From: Desulfuromonadales bacterium
GTDB lineage: Bacteria > Desulfobacterota > Desulfuromonadia > Geobacterales > Pseudopelobacteraceae
Assembly: GCA_013377095.1 (NCBI GenBank)
Contig: JACAAY010000034.1
Coordinates: forward strand, 1-46,827
Length of the DNA stretch: 46,827 nucleotides
Direction of reading: 5' to 3'
Made by a program: the position numbers and the translations under genes. The notes under the pieces are model-generated. The model was not told where the DNA came from. It ran no database searches and saw only the letters and a program-made list of their open reading frames with translations. This document shows, one piece after another, positions 35,310 to 43,853 of this stretch; position 1 is the stretch's first letter; every line of letters begins with the position of its first letter.

Positions 35310-35738
35310 ATGCTGAAAGAATTCAAGGAGTTCGCGCTGAAGGGGAATGTGATTGATCTGGCCATCGGTATCATCATCGGTGCAGCGTTCAACAAAATTG
35401 TCCAGTCGCTGGTCACCGACATCATTATGCCACCGGTTGGCATGATTGTCGGAAAAGTGGATTTCGCATCGCTGTTTATCAATCTCTCCAGTGTCCACTA
35501 TGAAACTCTGGCGGAAGCCAAAAAGGCCGGGGCGGCTACACTCAATTACGGTATCTTCATCAATGCCATTGTTGACTTCGTTATCATGGCGTTTGTGGTC
35601 TTTCTGATGGTCAGACAGATCAACCGCATGAAAAAGGAAGAGCCCGCCGCTGCCCCCAACACCAAAAACTGTCCATTCTGTTTCTCAGCCATTCCACTGC
35701 AGGCAACCCGTTGCCCACAGTGCACGTCAACCCTTTAA
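35310..35738 (+). CDS. mscL: Large-conductance mechanosensitive channel with C-terminal zinc ribbon
   Basis: 142 residues. Homopentameric emergency osmotic valve in the inner membrane. N-terminal [31 protein letters not shown] (first helix and pore), periplasmic loop, a second helix (about 85-105) and RQINRMKKE. It then adds a short zinc-ribbon tail (CPFC...CPQC) absent from E. coli MscL but seen in relatives. AAGGAGG precedes the ATG. Followed by its own terminator. Confidence 0.95.
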   Translation: MLKEFKEFALKGNVIDLAIGIIIGAAFNKIVQSLVTDIIMPPVGMIVGKVDFASLFINLSSVHYETLAEAKKAGAATLNYGIFINAIVDFVIMAFVVFLMVRQINRMKKEEPAAAPNTKNCPFCFSAIPLQATRCPQCTSTL

Positions 35739-35765
35739 AACTGAACCGGATCCAATCAAGATAAA

Positions 35766-35813
35766 AGCCCGTTTAAGACGCCCAGCGGGGCGCCTCAAAC
35801 GGGCTACGTTTTT
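35766..35813 (+). terminator. Terminator after mscL
   Basis: AGCCCGTTT (35766-35774) pairs with AAACGGGCT (35797-35805), with an inner CGCCC/GGGCG stem, then ACG and five T. An A-run on the other side may let it act also for the convergent alkyltransferase-like gene. Confidence 0.8.
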
Positions 35814-35834
35814 GCATGTTTGCTCTGTTCTCGA

Positions 35835-36188
35835 TTACCTGTCAAGCATCCGGTGGGTGAATTCAGGTTCAGGCCGCCACTGAAAACGGTCAAGCGGTAT
35901 ACGCCCCTGTGCATCGAAGCGGACACCCTCAGCTTCAAGGCGCAACCGTTGCAGCAGGTCTGCCGGACTGCCGCCGGAGCGGTGACTGATGCATCCCCGC
36001 GCGTTGACAACGCGATGCCAGGGTACGGAGGATGTATCCTCAAGCGCGCTCAGGGCATAGCCTACCTGGCGCGCGCAACCCGGAAATCCCGCCAGTAGGG
36101 CAACCTGGCCGTAGGTGGCGACACAGCCGGGCGGAATACGCCGGACAACGGCACGTATCATTTGAAATTTATTCTCGGGTTGTACCAT
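35835..36188 (-). CDS. Alkyltransferase-like protein (ATL)
   Basis: 117 residues. MGMT-fold DNA-binding protein with PWHRVV in place of the methyl-accepting PCHRV, so it can bind but not repair O6-alkylguanine; ATLs pass such lesions to nucleotide excision repair (family knowledge). Also visible: IPPGCVATYGQVA and a helix-turn-helix region GCARQVGYAL. It begins 10 nt after the permease stop on the same strand; GGAG is 13 nt upstream, somewhat far. Probably co-transcribed with the ABC exporter genes. Confidence 0.9.
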   Translation of the reverse strand: MVQPENKFQMIRAVVRRIPPGCVATYGQVALLAGFPGCARQVGYALSALEDTSSVPWHRVVNARGCISHRSGGSPADLLQRLRLEAEGVRFDAQGRIPLDRFQWRPEPEFTHRMLDR

Positions 36189-36198
36189 CTGCTGAACG

Positions 36199-36957
36199 TT
36201 ACTCCGCCATTTTCCACCTGAAAATCAGAACCGCTGCAACAAATGTCACCAGGGCGGTAAGAGATACCTGCAGCTCGAACAGTGGTGAGAAAACGCCACT
36301 GACCAACGCCTGACGGGCCCCCTCGAACAGAGCAGTGGTGGGAAACAACCGTACCCAAGGCACCAGATCGACCGGGTAGGATGAAAGCGGAAAGAACAGG
36401 CCGGACATGAAGATCAGCGGCATGACAAATACCGCCTCCACCTTGCCGATGGTTTCCGGCTTGTCCATGATGGTGCCACAGATGATGCCGGCACAGGAAA
36501 ACAGGGCCGAACCGGGCAGCAGAAATGCCAGGTAGATCAGCAAATTGGCCGGTTCGAAACGGAAGGGAGTAATGGCGAAGATAACCAGTGCCACGGTCAG
36601 GCCTTTGACCAGGCCATGGGTAAAGCCGGAAAGAATCTTGGCCACCACAATCTCGGACACGCTGACCGGTGTGACACGGTAGGATTCAATGGTAAACTGC
36701 ACCCGGCGATGAAACCAGAGGCTCCAGACACTCTCGTTGTAGGCGGCATTGACGGCTGTCATGGTGATCAGACCGGGTGCGATGAACAGGCTGTAGGGGA
36801 TTCCCTCCACCAGCCCGATATAGCCCTTCATGCCGATGCCGAAGGCCAGGTACATGGTCAACGGATAGGCCACCACTGCCACCAGTTCCGAGAGGATACT
36901 GCGCCGCAGCACCAGCATGTCGCGCCGCCAGATGGCCAGAGATCCCGTCAACCTCAT
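36199..36957 (-). CDS. ABC-2 type exporter permease
   Basis: 252 residues, six membrane segments, NodJ/DrrB-like. Contains the ABC-2 signature region near the fifth helix (IFMSGLFFPLSSYP). The ATG at 36957 overlaps the stop of the ATPase gene (ATGA), so the two are coupled. The longer open frame to 37071 is an out-of-frame overlap with the ATPase gene. Substrate is unknown; relatives export drugs or polysaccharide-type compounds. Confidence 0.92.
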   Translation of the reverse strand: MRLTGSLAIWRRDMLVLRRSILSELVAVVAYPLTMYLAFGIGMKGYIGLVEGIPYSLFIAPGLITMTAVNAAYNESVWSLWFHRRVQFTIESYRVTPVSVSEIVVAKILSGFTHGLVKGLTVALVIFAITPFRFEPANLLIYLAFLLPGSALFSCAGIICGTIMDKPETIGKVEAVFVMPLIFMSGLFFPLSSYPVDLVPWVRLFPTTALFEGARQALVSGVFSPLFELQVSLTALVTFVAAVLIFRWKMAE

Positions 36958-37880
36958 TCTCGCACCCCCGCGCCGGTCAGGCTGATGAACACATCTTCCA
37001 GGGTCCGCTCCCGCAGAGCTATGCGACGAACCGGTGCGCCGTTCAGTGCGGAAACCACCTCCGACAGGCACTCCCAGCGCTCCAGACCAACCTGAACGGT
37101 GTTGCCGGAAACGGTGATCGCCCCCACGCAGGCCATGGTCCCCAGAAGGGCTGCATAGCGCTCCGCCTCCCCCTCAAATTCTATTTCATACTGCGTACCG
37201 CCGGTGAGACGCTCCTTCAACTCCTGCGTGGTGCCCTGGGCGATCAGACGACCATGGTCCATGATTGCGATCCGGTCACAGAGGTGCTCAGCTTCCTCCA
37301 GATAATGGGTGGTAAGAAAAATGGTCATGTTGCCGGCGATGGAACGGACATACTCCCACACGGCGCGTCGCGACTGCGGATCGAGTCCGGTGGTCGGTTC
37401 ATCCAGAAAAAGCACTCGCGGTTCGTGCAGCAGAGCCCGTGCAACAACTAGTCTGCGCTGCATGCCTCCGGAAAAAGAGTCCGGGAAGTCGTTCTGGCGC
37501 CCTGCCAGTCCCATCAGTTCCAGCAGTTCATCGACCCTGCGCCGGAAGCGGGCAACCGGCATGCCGTGCAAACTGGCGTGCAGCTCCAGATTCTCACGGG
37601 CTGTCAGGTAGCGATCAAGGCTGTTTTCCTGGGATACCACACCAATCATCGTCCGGATCGCCCGCCCCTGGCTGCGGGTATCAAGACCTTCAATAAAGGC
37701 CTCGCCGCTGCTTTGGCGCATGAGGGTGGTCAGGATCCTGATCAGAGTGGTCTTGCCAGCGCCATTGGGGCCCAGCAGACCAAAAATTGAGCCCTGCTTC
37801 ACATCGAGATCAAAGTTATCCAGGGCGATCAGCGCGCCATAACTCTTTGTCAGGGAATGGGTACGAAGAGCAATCGTCAT
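36954..37880 (-). CDS. ABC exporter ATP-binding protein (DrrA/NodI type)
   Basis: 308 residues. Walker A GPNGAGKTT (about 38-46), Q-loop VVSQEN, signature SFSGGMQRR, Walker B VLFLDEPTTGLDP, H-loop TTHYLEEAEHLCDR. The C-terminal 90 residues are the extra domain usual in DrrA/NodI proteins (ERTLEDVFISLTG at the end). Forms a half of an ABC-2 exporter with the permease that follows. Confidence 0.94.
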   Translation of the reverse strand: MTIALRTHSLTKSYGALIALDNFDLDVKQGSIFGLLGPNGAGKTTLIRILTTLMRQSSGEAFIEGLDTRSQGRAIRTMIGVVSQENSLDRYLTARENLELHASLHGMPVARFRRRVDELLELMGLAGRQNDFPDSFSGGMQRRLVVARALLHEPRVLFLDEPTTGLDPQSRRAVWEYVRSIAGNMTIFLTTHYLEEAEHLCDRIAIMDHGRLIAQGTTQELKERLTGGTQYEIEFEGEAERYAALLGTMACVGAITVSGNTVQVGLERWECLSEVVSALNGAPVRRIALRERTLEDVFISLTGAGVRE

Positions 37881-38009
37881 GGATAGCTATATAGCATACT
37901 CAGAAGCAAAAGTGCACCTTCACAACCTGCATCACTATCACCTATGTCCCCCTCCGGGTGGAAGAAGATGGTTTTTTTCGCTAAAATGCTGACATACATC
38001 TTGAACACT

Positions 38010-38037
38010 TTGACACCAGCGTCAGATAAGGTATACT
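38010..38037 (+). promoter_or_regulatory. Strong sigma-70-type promoter
   Basis: Consensus TTGACA (38010-38015), 16-nt spacer, TATACT (38032-38037). The predicted start is near 38043-38045. It lies in the 340-base gap between the ABC ATPase gene and the zinc-ribbon gene. Confidence 0.7.
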
Positions 38038-38043
38038 GCACCG

Positions 38044-38157
38044 ATATTTTCATTATAGATGTGAACGTCCCTCACAGGAGCAGGTTCCCCCACGGCGGAG
38101 AGCTCTTCTGGCCGGCAAATATAGGTTAAGCCCGCGGCAGCACGGCGCGGGCTTTGT
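38044..38157 (+). ncRNA. Candidate small RNA or structured leader
   Basis: About 115 nt between the strong promoter and a terminator-like hairpin, with no credible protein. A 23-codon frame from a GTG near 38060 has no ribosome binding site. No known RNA family was recognised: it is not 4.5S, tmRNA or a riboswitch I know. Read-through would make it the leader of the zinc-ribbon gene at 38222. Confidence 0.35.
38128..38157 (+). terminator. Terminator-like hairpin upstream of the zinc-ribbon gene
   Basis: AAGCCCGCG (38128-38136) pairs with CGCGGGCTT (38146-38154), followed by TGTTTGT. Nine GC-rich pairs with a short, interrupted T stretch. Confidence 0.65.
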
Positions 38158-38221
38158 TTGTCGTTACACTCAAAAAAACGTCTGCTGACAGCGCAGAAAC
38201 GAATCAGGACAGGATGAAATC

Positions 38222-38671
38222 ATGAATACCAAGAAGTTATCGGCAGGAGACATTATCGAGGCACGCTGCACACGCTGCCGTGACATTTTGAATCACAGAA
38301 TTGTAGCCATGGTTGCTGAAAAAGTGGTCCGGGTGGAATGCAACACCTGCGGAGGAGTGCACAACTACTATCCGCCTCCGTCACTCAAGCCGGTCAAGAC
38401 ACCGGGAGGAAGTGCAACGACGAGAAAATCGACAGCAACTCCGCGAGCCCCCAAACGGGATCCCCAGCAATCGGAACGGGACGAATGGCTATCGCTACGC
38501 GCCAACATGCGTCTGGACCGGGCAATTGTCTATGACATGGGCGGCAAGTTCCGAGCCGACGATCTGGTGGACCACCCCTCATTCGGCCTCGGTGTGGTCA
38601 AGCTGATCGTGCCTCCCAGCAAGATGCAGGTTCTTTTTGAAGACGGAATAAAGCTTTTGCGCTGCAAATAA
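38222..38671 (+). CDS. Zinc-ribbon conserved hypothetical protein
   Basis: 149 residues, soluble. N-terminal zinc ribbon (CTRC about 16-19, CNTCGG about 40-45), a basic Pro/Ser/Thr linker, then a C-terminal domain (FRADDLVDHPSFGLGVVKLIVPPSKMQVLFEDGIKLLRC) resembling the small barrel in CarD- or Tudor-like proteins, a pattern common in delta-proteobacterial hypotheticals. Possibly a nucleic-acid-associated protein (inference). AGGA lies 9 nt before the ATG. It precedes rsgA by 71 nt on the same strand. Confidence 0.75.
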   Translation: MNTKKLSAGDIIEARCTRCRDILNHRIVAMVAEKVVRVECNTCGGVHNYYPPPSLKPVKTPGGSATTRKSTATPRAPKRDPQQSERDEWLSLRANMRLDRAIVYDMGGKFRADDLVDHPSFGLGVVKLIVPPSKMQVLFEDGIKLLRCK

Positions 38672-38742
38672 CGAGCATTATCTCCGAACACAACACGGTC
38701 GGCCTTTAACCTTTTTCTTCAAAAAGTGCAGCAAGGATTCCC

Positions 38743-39678
38743 TTGAAAAAAACCCCGGACATAAACCCTGACGACAAAGACGGCGTGCGCCTCCGCAACG
38801 GGTTAATTGTGGCTCACCACGGCATCTCGGTGGAGGTCCTGTTTGACGACGGCCTGCGCGGAATGGTGCGGGTCAAGCGTAATTCGGGGCATGTGGTTGG
38901 GGACAGTGTTGCAGTTACAGAAGATGTGTTGACACGCCTTCCCCGCAGAACGGAATTGCGCCGTCGGGATGCGCGGGGCGGAATCCATCTGGTGGCGGCA
39001 AATCTGGATGTGCTCGGCATCGTGGCTGCTCCGCTTTCCCAGACCGGTTTCATCGATCGCGCCATTGTTGCTGCCCGGACTGCGCAGCTCGAACCCTTTG
39101 TGGTTATCAACAAATGCGACCTGGGGGAGGGCGTAGAGCTGGCAGACTATCTGCGTGAAATCTACGCAGGGTCGCTCCCCTTCTTCTCCCTGAGCGCGGC
39201 CACCGGTTCGGGGCTTGACCAGCTGCTGGAGTTCCTGGGAGCGGGCCGGCGCGGCGCCTTTGTAGGCACGTCAGGGGTCGGAAAAAGCTCGCTCCTGAAT
39301 GTGCTCTGCCCCCACATTGACCTGCAGGTCGGGGAAGTCAGCGACTACAACGGTTTGGGGCGCCACACCACTACCGTCTCCACGCTGCATACCCTTTCAT
39401 CCGGCGGTGAACTGGTGGACACCCCCGGTTTCCGTGATTTCGGCCTGGTGGATATTTCAGCGCAGGATCTGGCCGCCCACTTTGCCGGCTTTGAAAACCG
39501 TGTCGCTGAATCATGCCGTTTCCGTAACTGCCGTCACCGCTCGGAACCAGGCTGCGCCATCGTCACGTCAGTAGCCCAGAAGCTTATCACAGCTGAGCGC
39601 TATGCTACCTATCTGGGGATTCTTGATGAGGTTGAGGCTGACGAGGAAAAAAACCGCGCCAAGGGACGGCGCAGCTGA
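38743..39678 (+). CDS. rsgA: Ribosome small-subunit-dependent GTPase A
   Basis: 311 residues. Circularly permuted GTPase in late 30S maturation. An OB-fold N-terminus is followed by NKCD (123-126, G4) ahead of GTSGVGKSS (175-183, G1) and VDTPGFRDF (225-233, G3), then a zinc site C258, C263, H265, C271. The start is TTG at 38743 with AAGGA 6-7 nt upstream. Length is normal. Confidence 0.94.
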   Translation: MKKTPDINPDDKDGVRLRNGLIVAHHGISVEVLFDDGLRGMVRVKRNSGHVVGDSVAVTEDVLTRLPRRTELRRRDARGGIHLVAANLDVLGIVAAPLSQTGFIDRAIVAARTAQLEPFVVINKCDLGEGVELADYLREIYAGSLPFFSLSAATGSGLDQLLEFLGAGRRGAFVGTSGVGKSSLLNVLCPHIDLQVGEVSDYNGLGRHTTTVSTLHTLSSGGELVDTPGFRDFGLVDISAQDLAAHFAGFENRVAESCRFRNCRHRSEPGCAIVTSVAQKLITAERYATYLGILDEVEADEEKNRAKGRRS

Positions 39679-39724
39679 GCGGGAAGCGCACCTCACCCTC
39701 CTTTCAGACCACAGACCTAAATTC

Positions 39725-40210
39725 ATGACTACCAAGACGCACATTCTGAAACTGATCATAGAGCAGCTCACCCACGATCTGGCTGTCCAGTTCGGGGCCG
39801 CAAAAACCGCCCACGCAGCTTCAATCCACGAGGAGAACATCCCCGACAACAAGTATGATACCCTGGGCCTGGAAGCATCCTATGTCGCCCAGGGCCAGGC
39901 AAATCGCGCCCAGGACATCAAACAGGCTCTGCAGATCTACGGCCGACTCTCCCTGCAGCACTTTGACGAAAACAGCGCCATACGCCTGACCGCTCTGGTC
40001 AGCCTTGAATGTGACGACGGAACGACCAAAACCGTTTTCATCGGACCGCTGGAAGGGGGGCTAAAGGTTAGGGATCACCAGACCGAGATCATGGTGATCA
40101 CCCCCGCTTCCCCGCTGGGCAGGCAGCTGATCGGCCGGGTCACCGGCGACTGCATTGCGGTGGGGAGCGGCTCAAGCCGCAGGGAATACGAGATTATCAA
40201 GGTTTGCTGA
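39725..40210 (+). CDS. GreA/GreB-family-like protein
   Basis: 161 residues. A helical N-terminus with ENIPDNKYDTLGLEASYVAQGQANRAQDIKQAL, followed by a C-terminal domain like the FKBP-type Gre C-terminus (ITPASPLGRQLIGRVTGD). Shorter and divergent from true GreA/GreB; the coiled-coil tip acids expected for transcript cleavage are not clear. It may bind RNA polymerase as a Gre-like factor (inference). The ATG at 39725 has no clear ribosome binding site; the open frame extends upstream into rsgA. Confidence 0.75.
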   Translation: MTTKTHILKLIIEQLTHDLAVQFGAAKTAHAASIHEENIPDNKYDTLGLEASYVAQGQANRAQDIKQALQIYGRLSLQHFDENSAIRLTALVSLECDDGTTKTVFIGPLEGGLKVRDHQTEIMVITPASPLGRQLIGRVTGDCIAVGSGSSRREYEIIKVC

Positions 40211-40360
40211 CGAATGGGGACGCCCGGTTACTCAGCCAAACTCATGAGGGCAACATCGTAGATCACGTCATGTTTCGGTTCTTTCAGGCGTAGTTTTTTT
40301 GGGGGATGCGCAGCAACATTCCTCTTCATTCACGAATTCAACCCTCACCCAACTCTGCAC

Positions 40361-41077
40361 TCACAATGTGAGCGCTTTTTTCAGCGCGGTATCGACCTTC
40401 TCTCTCGGTGCCCGCTCATTGCTTCCCGACTTGAGGCCAAACCGTTTTCCCGTGAGTTCCTGAATGGCGATAAGAATCATCTCCAGTGCGAAGTAATCTT
40501 TCTCGGCTCTAATCGCCTGCTTAAGGCAACCGAGTGACTTTTCAGCCGTTGTGTTGTCTGAAAAGAAAATCTGCATCATCGCCGTGGCGGCCCAGCCACG
40601 ATTCTCATTATTTGGGTCGTGGAAAAGCCGGTCCGAAACAACATTATCTATGTCGTCAGAGGTGCCCAGCCAGCCCAGCACCCACAGGGCGCGGCAACGC
40701 AAGGTATCGACGTCGCTTTGCAACAATTTTCTCGCCCATTCTGCAGTCTCATCAAGCCGCTTACCACCATGATTTTTCATTCCACCCAGCACCTGTAAAA
40801 CATCGCCCTGAAGTGAAGCATCGGTCTCTGTGACAAGTTTTTTATGCAGGTAATCTTCTCCGGCGGGTCCCCTTTTACTGAACGCCCTCCGTAAGTTTTG
40901 ATACAGGATATCGTCAACGCTTCGGTCTCGTAAAAGTCCGTAGTGATAATCCAGGAATTCCACGTCATTCGATGTGACCAGTTTTTTACAAAACGCCATA
41001 TGCAGAGCCATGTCATGTTTACCCGATATTTCCGTAAACTCTTTTTGCAGCTCGTTAATCGAAGCAGTAGCAATCAT
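40361..41077 (-). CDS. HEAT-repeat-like helical protein
   Basis: 238 residues, all-helical, with repeated helix pairs (for example QGDVLQVLGGM, RCRALWVLGWLGTSDDIDNV, NRGWAATAMMQIFF, ALEMILIAIQELTG) typical of HEAT or PBS-lyase-like repeats. No catalytic motif, signal peptide or membrane segment. Start at 41077 is set by GGAGGT 9 nt upstream; in-frame starts at 41086 and 41101 are poorly placed. Likely a protein-interaction module, perhaps part of an accessory locus. Partner unknown. Confidence 0.75.
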   Translation of the reverse strand: MIATASINELQKEFTEISGKHDMALHMAFCKKLVTSNDVEFLDYHYGLLRDRSVDDILYQNLRRAFSKRGPAGEDYLHKKLVTETDASLQGDVLQVLGGMKNHGGKRLDETAEWARKLLQSDVDTLRCRALWVLGWLGTSDDIDNVVSDRLFHDPNNENRGWAATAMMQIFFSDNTTAEKSLGCLKQAIRAEKDYFALEMILIAIQELTGKRFGLKSGSNERAPREKVDTALKKALTL

Positions 41078-41748
41078 TGCGACCATACCTCCAGTATACA
41101 AATTGAGCTAGTTTCCGTCCAAAAGGCTTTAAGTCATCCGAGTGAGAAGTTGCGGAAGATATTCGCTTACTAATTCCTCGACAAAGTTTGCTTGCAGAAG
41201 ATCCCTTGATCATTTCATGGGAGCATGCGGGGCGTTCATTGTTAGGAGGGATGGACAGCTTGCCGCCATCCATGGATGTGAGAACCAAGAAGTGTTGAAG
41301 AGCCATTGATTTCAGCCTCAAATGGTCTGCTGGGGAGATCGTGGGCGCCTTTGGGGCACCTTTGGGCCTACACCTTCCCACCATCCCGCCACGACCTTCT
41401 GCCGTTGAAAACCGTCCAAAACATACAGCAGTTTAATGATTAAAGTCAAAGAGGTATTAACATTCTTCAAAAAACTTTTCTCACGCAACGACGCAGCGAC
41501 GCAACGTTTTCAACCCAAAACCTTCAATGTGTGCCCATGCTTTTGTCGTGTCGTCGCGGCGGTGTATGAAAAACAATTGAGTTCCACCTCTTCCCGCCTC
41601 CTGCCCCCACCCGAATCAGCTTGGCTTAGAAGCAACCATCGGCTATCATAGGCAGCTTTTCGAAGCATCAACCAGCCGGAAGCAACCATGACACCAGCAA
41701 CCCGGAATTAAGCCCCAATTCCCATCCTTTTCCACTTCGAGACCATCC
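41078..41748. other. Gene-free stretch
   Basis: About 670 bases with no credible gene on either strand. A 109-codon minus frame (41384-41055) overlaps the HEAT gene start and lacks a ribosome binding site and domain character. The only structure seen is three tandem 8-mers, ACGCAACG ACGCAGCG ACGCAACG (41483-41506). Confidence 0.5.
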
Positions 41749-43095
41749 ATGTTCACCCACATCCCCCGCCTGCTGAAACTGGCCGGCCCCATGATCCTCT
41801 CCTCCTCCGCCATCACCATGATGCAGATCATCGACGCCATCATACTCTCGCGCCATTCCAGCGCGGCGGTGGCGGCCATGGGGCCCTCCAGCCTGGCGGT
41901 GATCCTGTTCCAGGGCTTTCTGTTCGGCACCGCCGGCTATGCCGGTACCTTTGTGGCCCATAACCACGGGCGGGGTGATGCCGGCGGAGTCCGGCGGTCG
42001 GCCTGGCTGGGCATCCGTACCGCGCTGATATCCGGTGTACTGGGGCTGGCGCTGGCCTGGCCCCTGGCAAAACTGTTCCTTCTGGCCGGACACGAACCGC
42101 AGGTGGCGCGCTATGAGAGTGATTATTTCGGGATCTGCATGGCCGGTTCGCTGTTCCCGGTTATGGGGGCGGCGCTGGCGGGGTGGCTTTCGGGCATGGG
42201 GCGCACGGTTGTGGTCACCGGCGTGACCTTTATCTCGCTGGCGGTGAATGCGCTGCTGGCCTGGGGGCTGATTCTGGGGGAATGGGGCTTGCCCCGCATG
42301 GGGATTGGCGGGGCGGCGCTGGCGACCGTTTGCGCCCAGATGGTGGCTGCCGTGCTCTATATCATCCTGTTCGCGAAAGCGGGCGGTGTCTCCGATTCAC
42401 TGGCCCGCAGATTCCAGTGGCCGGAGTTCCGGCGCTTCCTGTCGCTGGCAATGCCCATGGGTTTGCGCATCAGCGGAGAACTGGTGGCCTGGACCCTGTT
42501 TCTGGTGGTGGTGGGACGGCTGGGGACCGTGGAACTGGCCGCATCCAGCATCGCCTTCCGCATCAATGACCTGGCCTTCTTTCCCGCCCTCGGACTGGGA
42601 CAGGCTGCCGGAATCCTGGTTGGGCACGCCCGGGGAGCCGGGAAGGACTGCGATATCCCGGCCATCGGCTGGCAGTCGCTGGCGGCGTGCGAAGTCTGGA
42701 TGCTGCTGATGGCGCTGCTCTTCGCCGGCGCTTCAGGGCCGCTGATGGCGATCTTTGCCGGCTCGGGCCCCGAAGGTGCGCGGATCGTGGAGACCGGCTC
42801 CCTGATCCTGAAATTTGTGGCCTTCTACTGCATCTTTGACGCGGCCAATGTCATGATCGGCTGCGTACTGTCCGCCGCAGGTGACACCCACTGGCTTGCC
42901 CGCACCTTCCTGATCGCCTCCACCCTGTTCCTGACCCTGCTCTGGCTCGTGGACCGGACCATGCCCGGCCTGGTGCAGGAGTGGAGTCTGGCCACACTGT
43001 TCGTTTTCATCACGGCGCTGATCTGGTCGCTCCGCTTCCGGGCCGGGGCCTGGAGAAAGGTACGGGTGCTGCGGGAAACGGAGGCTCCACAGTGA
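41749..43095 (+). CDS. MATE-family efflux protein
   Basis: 448 residues, twelve predicted membrane segments in two similar halves. Contains the MatE domain pattern (LAGPMILSSSAITMMQIIDAIILSRHSSAAVAAMG..., and the second-half repeat RFLSLAMPMGLRISGELVAWTLFLVVVGRLGTVELAASSIAFRI). Cation-coupled antiporter exporting drugs or metabolites; substrate unknown. No obvious ribosome binding site before the ATG. Confidence 0.93.
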   Translation: MFTHIPRLLKLAGPMILSSSAITMMQIIDAIILSRHSSAAVAAMGPSSLAVILFQGFLFGTAGYAGTFVAHNHGRGDAGGVRRSAWLGIRTALISGVLGLALAWPLAKLFLLAGHEPQVARYESDYFGICMAGSLFPVMGAALAGWLSGMGRTVVVTGVTFISLAVNALLAWGLILGEWGLPRMGIGGAALATVCAQMVAAVLYIILFAKAGGVSDSLARRFQWPEFRRFLSLAMPMGLRISGELVAWTLFLVVVGRLGTVELAASSIAFRINDLAFFPALGLGQAAGILVGHARGAGKDCDIPAIGWQSLAACEVWMLLMALLFAGASGPLMAIFAGSGPEGARIVETGSLILKFVAFYCIFDAANVMIGCVLSAAGDTHWLARTFLIASTLFLTLLWLVDRTMPGLVQEWSLATLFVFITALIWSLRFRAGAWRKVRVLRETEAPQ

Positions 43096-43121
43096 CGAAC
43101 CTGGGAATAGCCTGCCGAGGA

Positions 43122-43641
43122 CTAGAACCAATGCTTGGGATAGGAACGGTGATAGACGATATTGTTGGTGAAAAGCGCTGTGGCCAGCAGAATCAGGGCT
43201 CCGGCCAGAACCGGGGCGAGGGCCGACCGCCCCCTGGATGCCGATCAGGGCGGTGGCGCCGCCCGGTGGATGGGTGGTATGGGTCAGGTTCATGGCAAAG
43301 ATGGCCAGCCCCACCCCCAGGGCAATGGTCAGTGGCGAGGAACCGAACAGGGCAACCATGATCACCGCCACCACGGAGGAGACCAGATGCCCCCCGATCA
43401 GGTTGCGCGGCTGGGCCAGCGGTGAATCAGTGGCGCCGAACAGGAGTACCGCCGACGCACCGAACGAGCCGATCAGCAGGGGCTGGCCAACCAGTGAGGT
43501 AACCTTGTAAATGGCCAGAATCCCCAGGGTACCGCTGAGCAGGCTCCAGACGGCGTAACGTAGCGACATGGCCGGACGCGGCCCCCGCAAGGGCGCCTTG
43601 CAGCGCCGGGGAAACCCGGTCACCCTCTTTTTGATCGTCAT
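43122..43641 (-). pseudogene. HPP-family membrane protein, frameshifted
   Basis: The N-terminal part in one frame (MTIKKR..., SLLSGTLGILAIYKV, GSFGASAVLLFGA, HTTHPPGGATALIGIQG) carries the HPP motif, and the C-terminal part in another frame reads LAPVLAGALILLATALFTNN...YPKHWF, the normal family ending. Removing one base from a run of five G on the coding strand (43230-43234) joins them into about 172 residues, the family size. GGAGA precedes the ATG at 43641. HPP proteins are four-helix membrane proteins; a plant member carries nitrite. It may be a true pseudogene or a homopolymer error. Confidence 0.82.
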
Positions 43642-43667
43642 TTCTTTCTCCAGGGGCATTACAATTG

Positions 43668-43843
43668 CCTGAATCCGTGACACCTGTATGGCGTAACGAG
43701 CGAAATGCCGGAGGCAATCGCCGCCTGTGACGCTCCATGCTGCTTATGCCAGGTGATCAGCGACCACGCCGCGAATCATGCCTGAAACGCCGGGACGGAG
43801 GCATTCTAAGCGAGAGAAGCCGGAAAGGTGTCACGGATTCAGG
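43668..43843. mobile_element. MITE-like element, copy 1 (176 bp)
   Basis: Perfect 18-bp terminal inverted repeats: CCTGAATCCGTGACACCT (43668-43685) and its complement (43826-43843). Flanked by AATTG (43663-43667) and AATTA (43844-43848), a 5-bp target duplication with one change. It encodes no protein. The interior is diverged from copy 2 but shares several blocks in the same order. It lies between the polyferredoxin gene stop (43854) and the HPP gene start. Confidence 0.82.
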
Positions 43844-43853
43844 AATTAATCCT

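Noticed and set aside
37944..38129. 61-codon plus-strand frame before the zinc-ribbon gene
   Set aside because: It spans the consensus promoter and ends in the terminator hairpin, with no ribosome binding site; better explained as a small RNA or leader.
41055..41384. 109-codon minus-strand frame upstream of the HEAT gene
   Set aside because: No ribosome binding site, no recognisable domain, and it overlaps the well-supported HEAT start.
42733..43683. 316-codon minus-strand frame as one HPP protein
   Set aside because: After the GIQG segment the frame leaves the HPP family and runs antisense into the MATE gene; the true C-terminus is in another frame (43122-43230).
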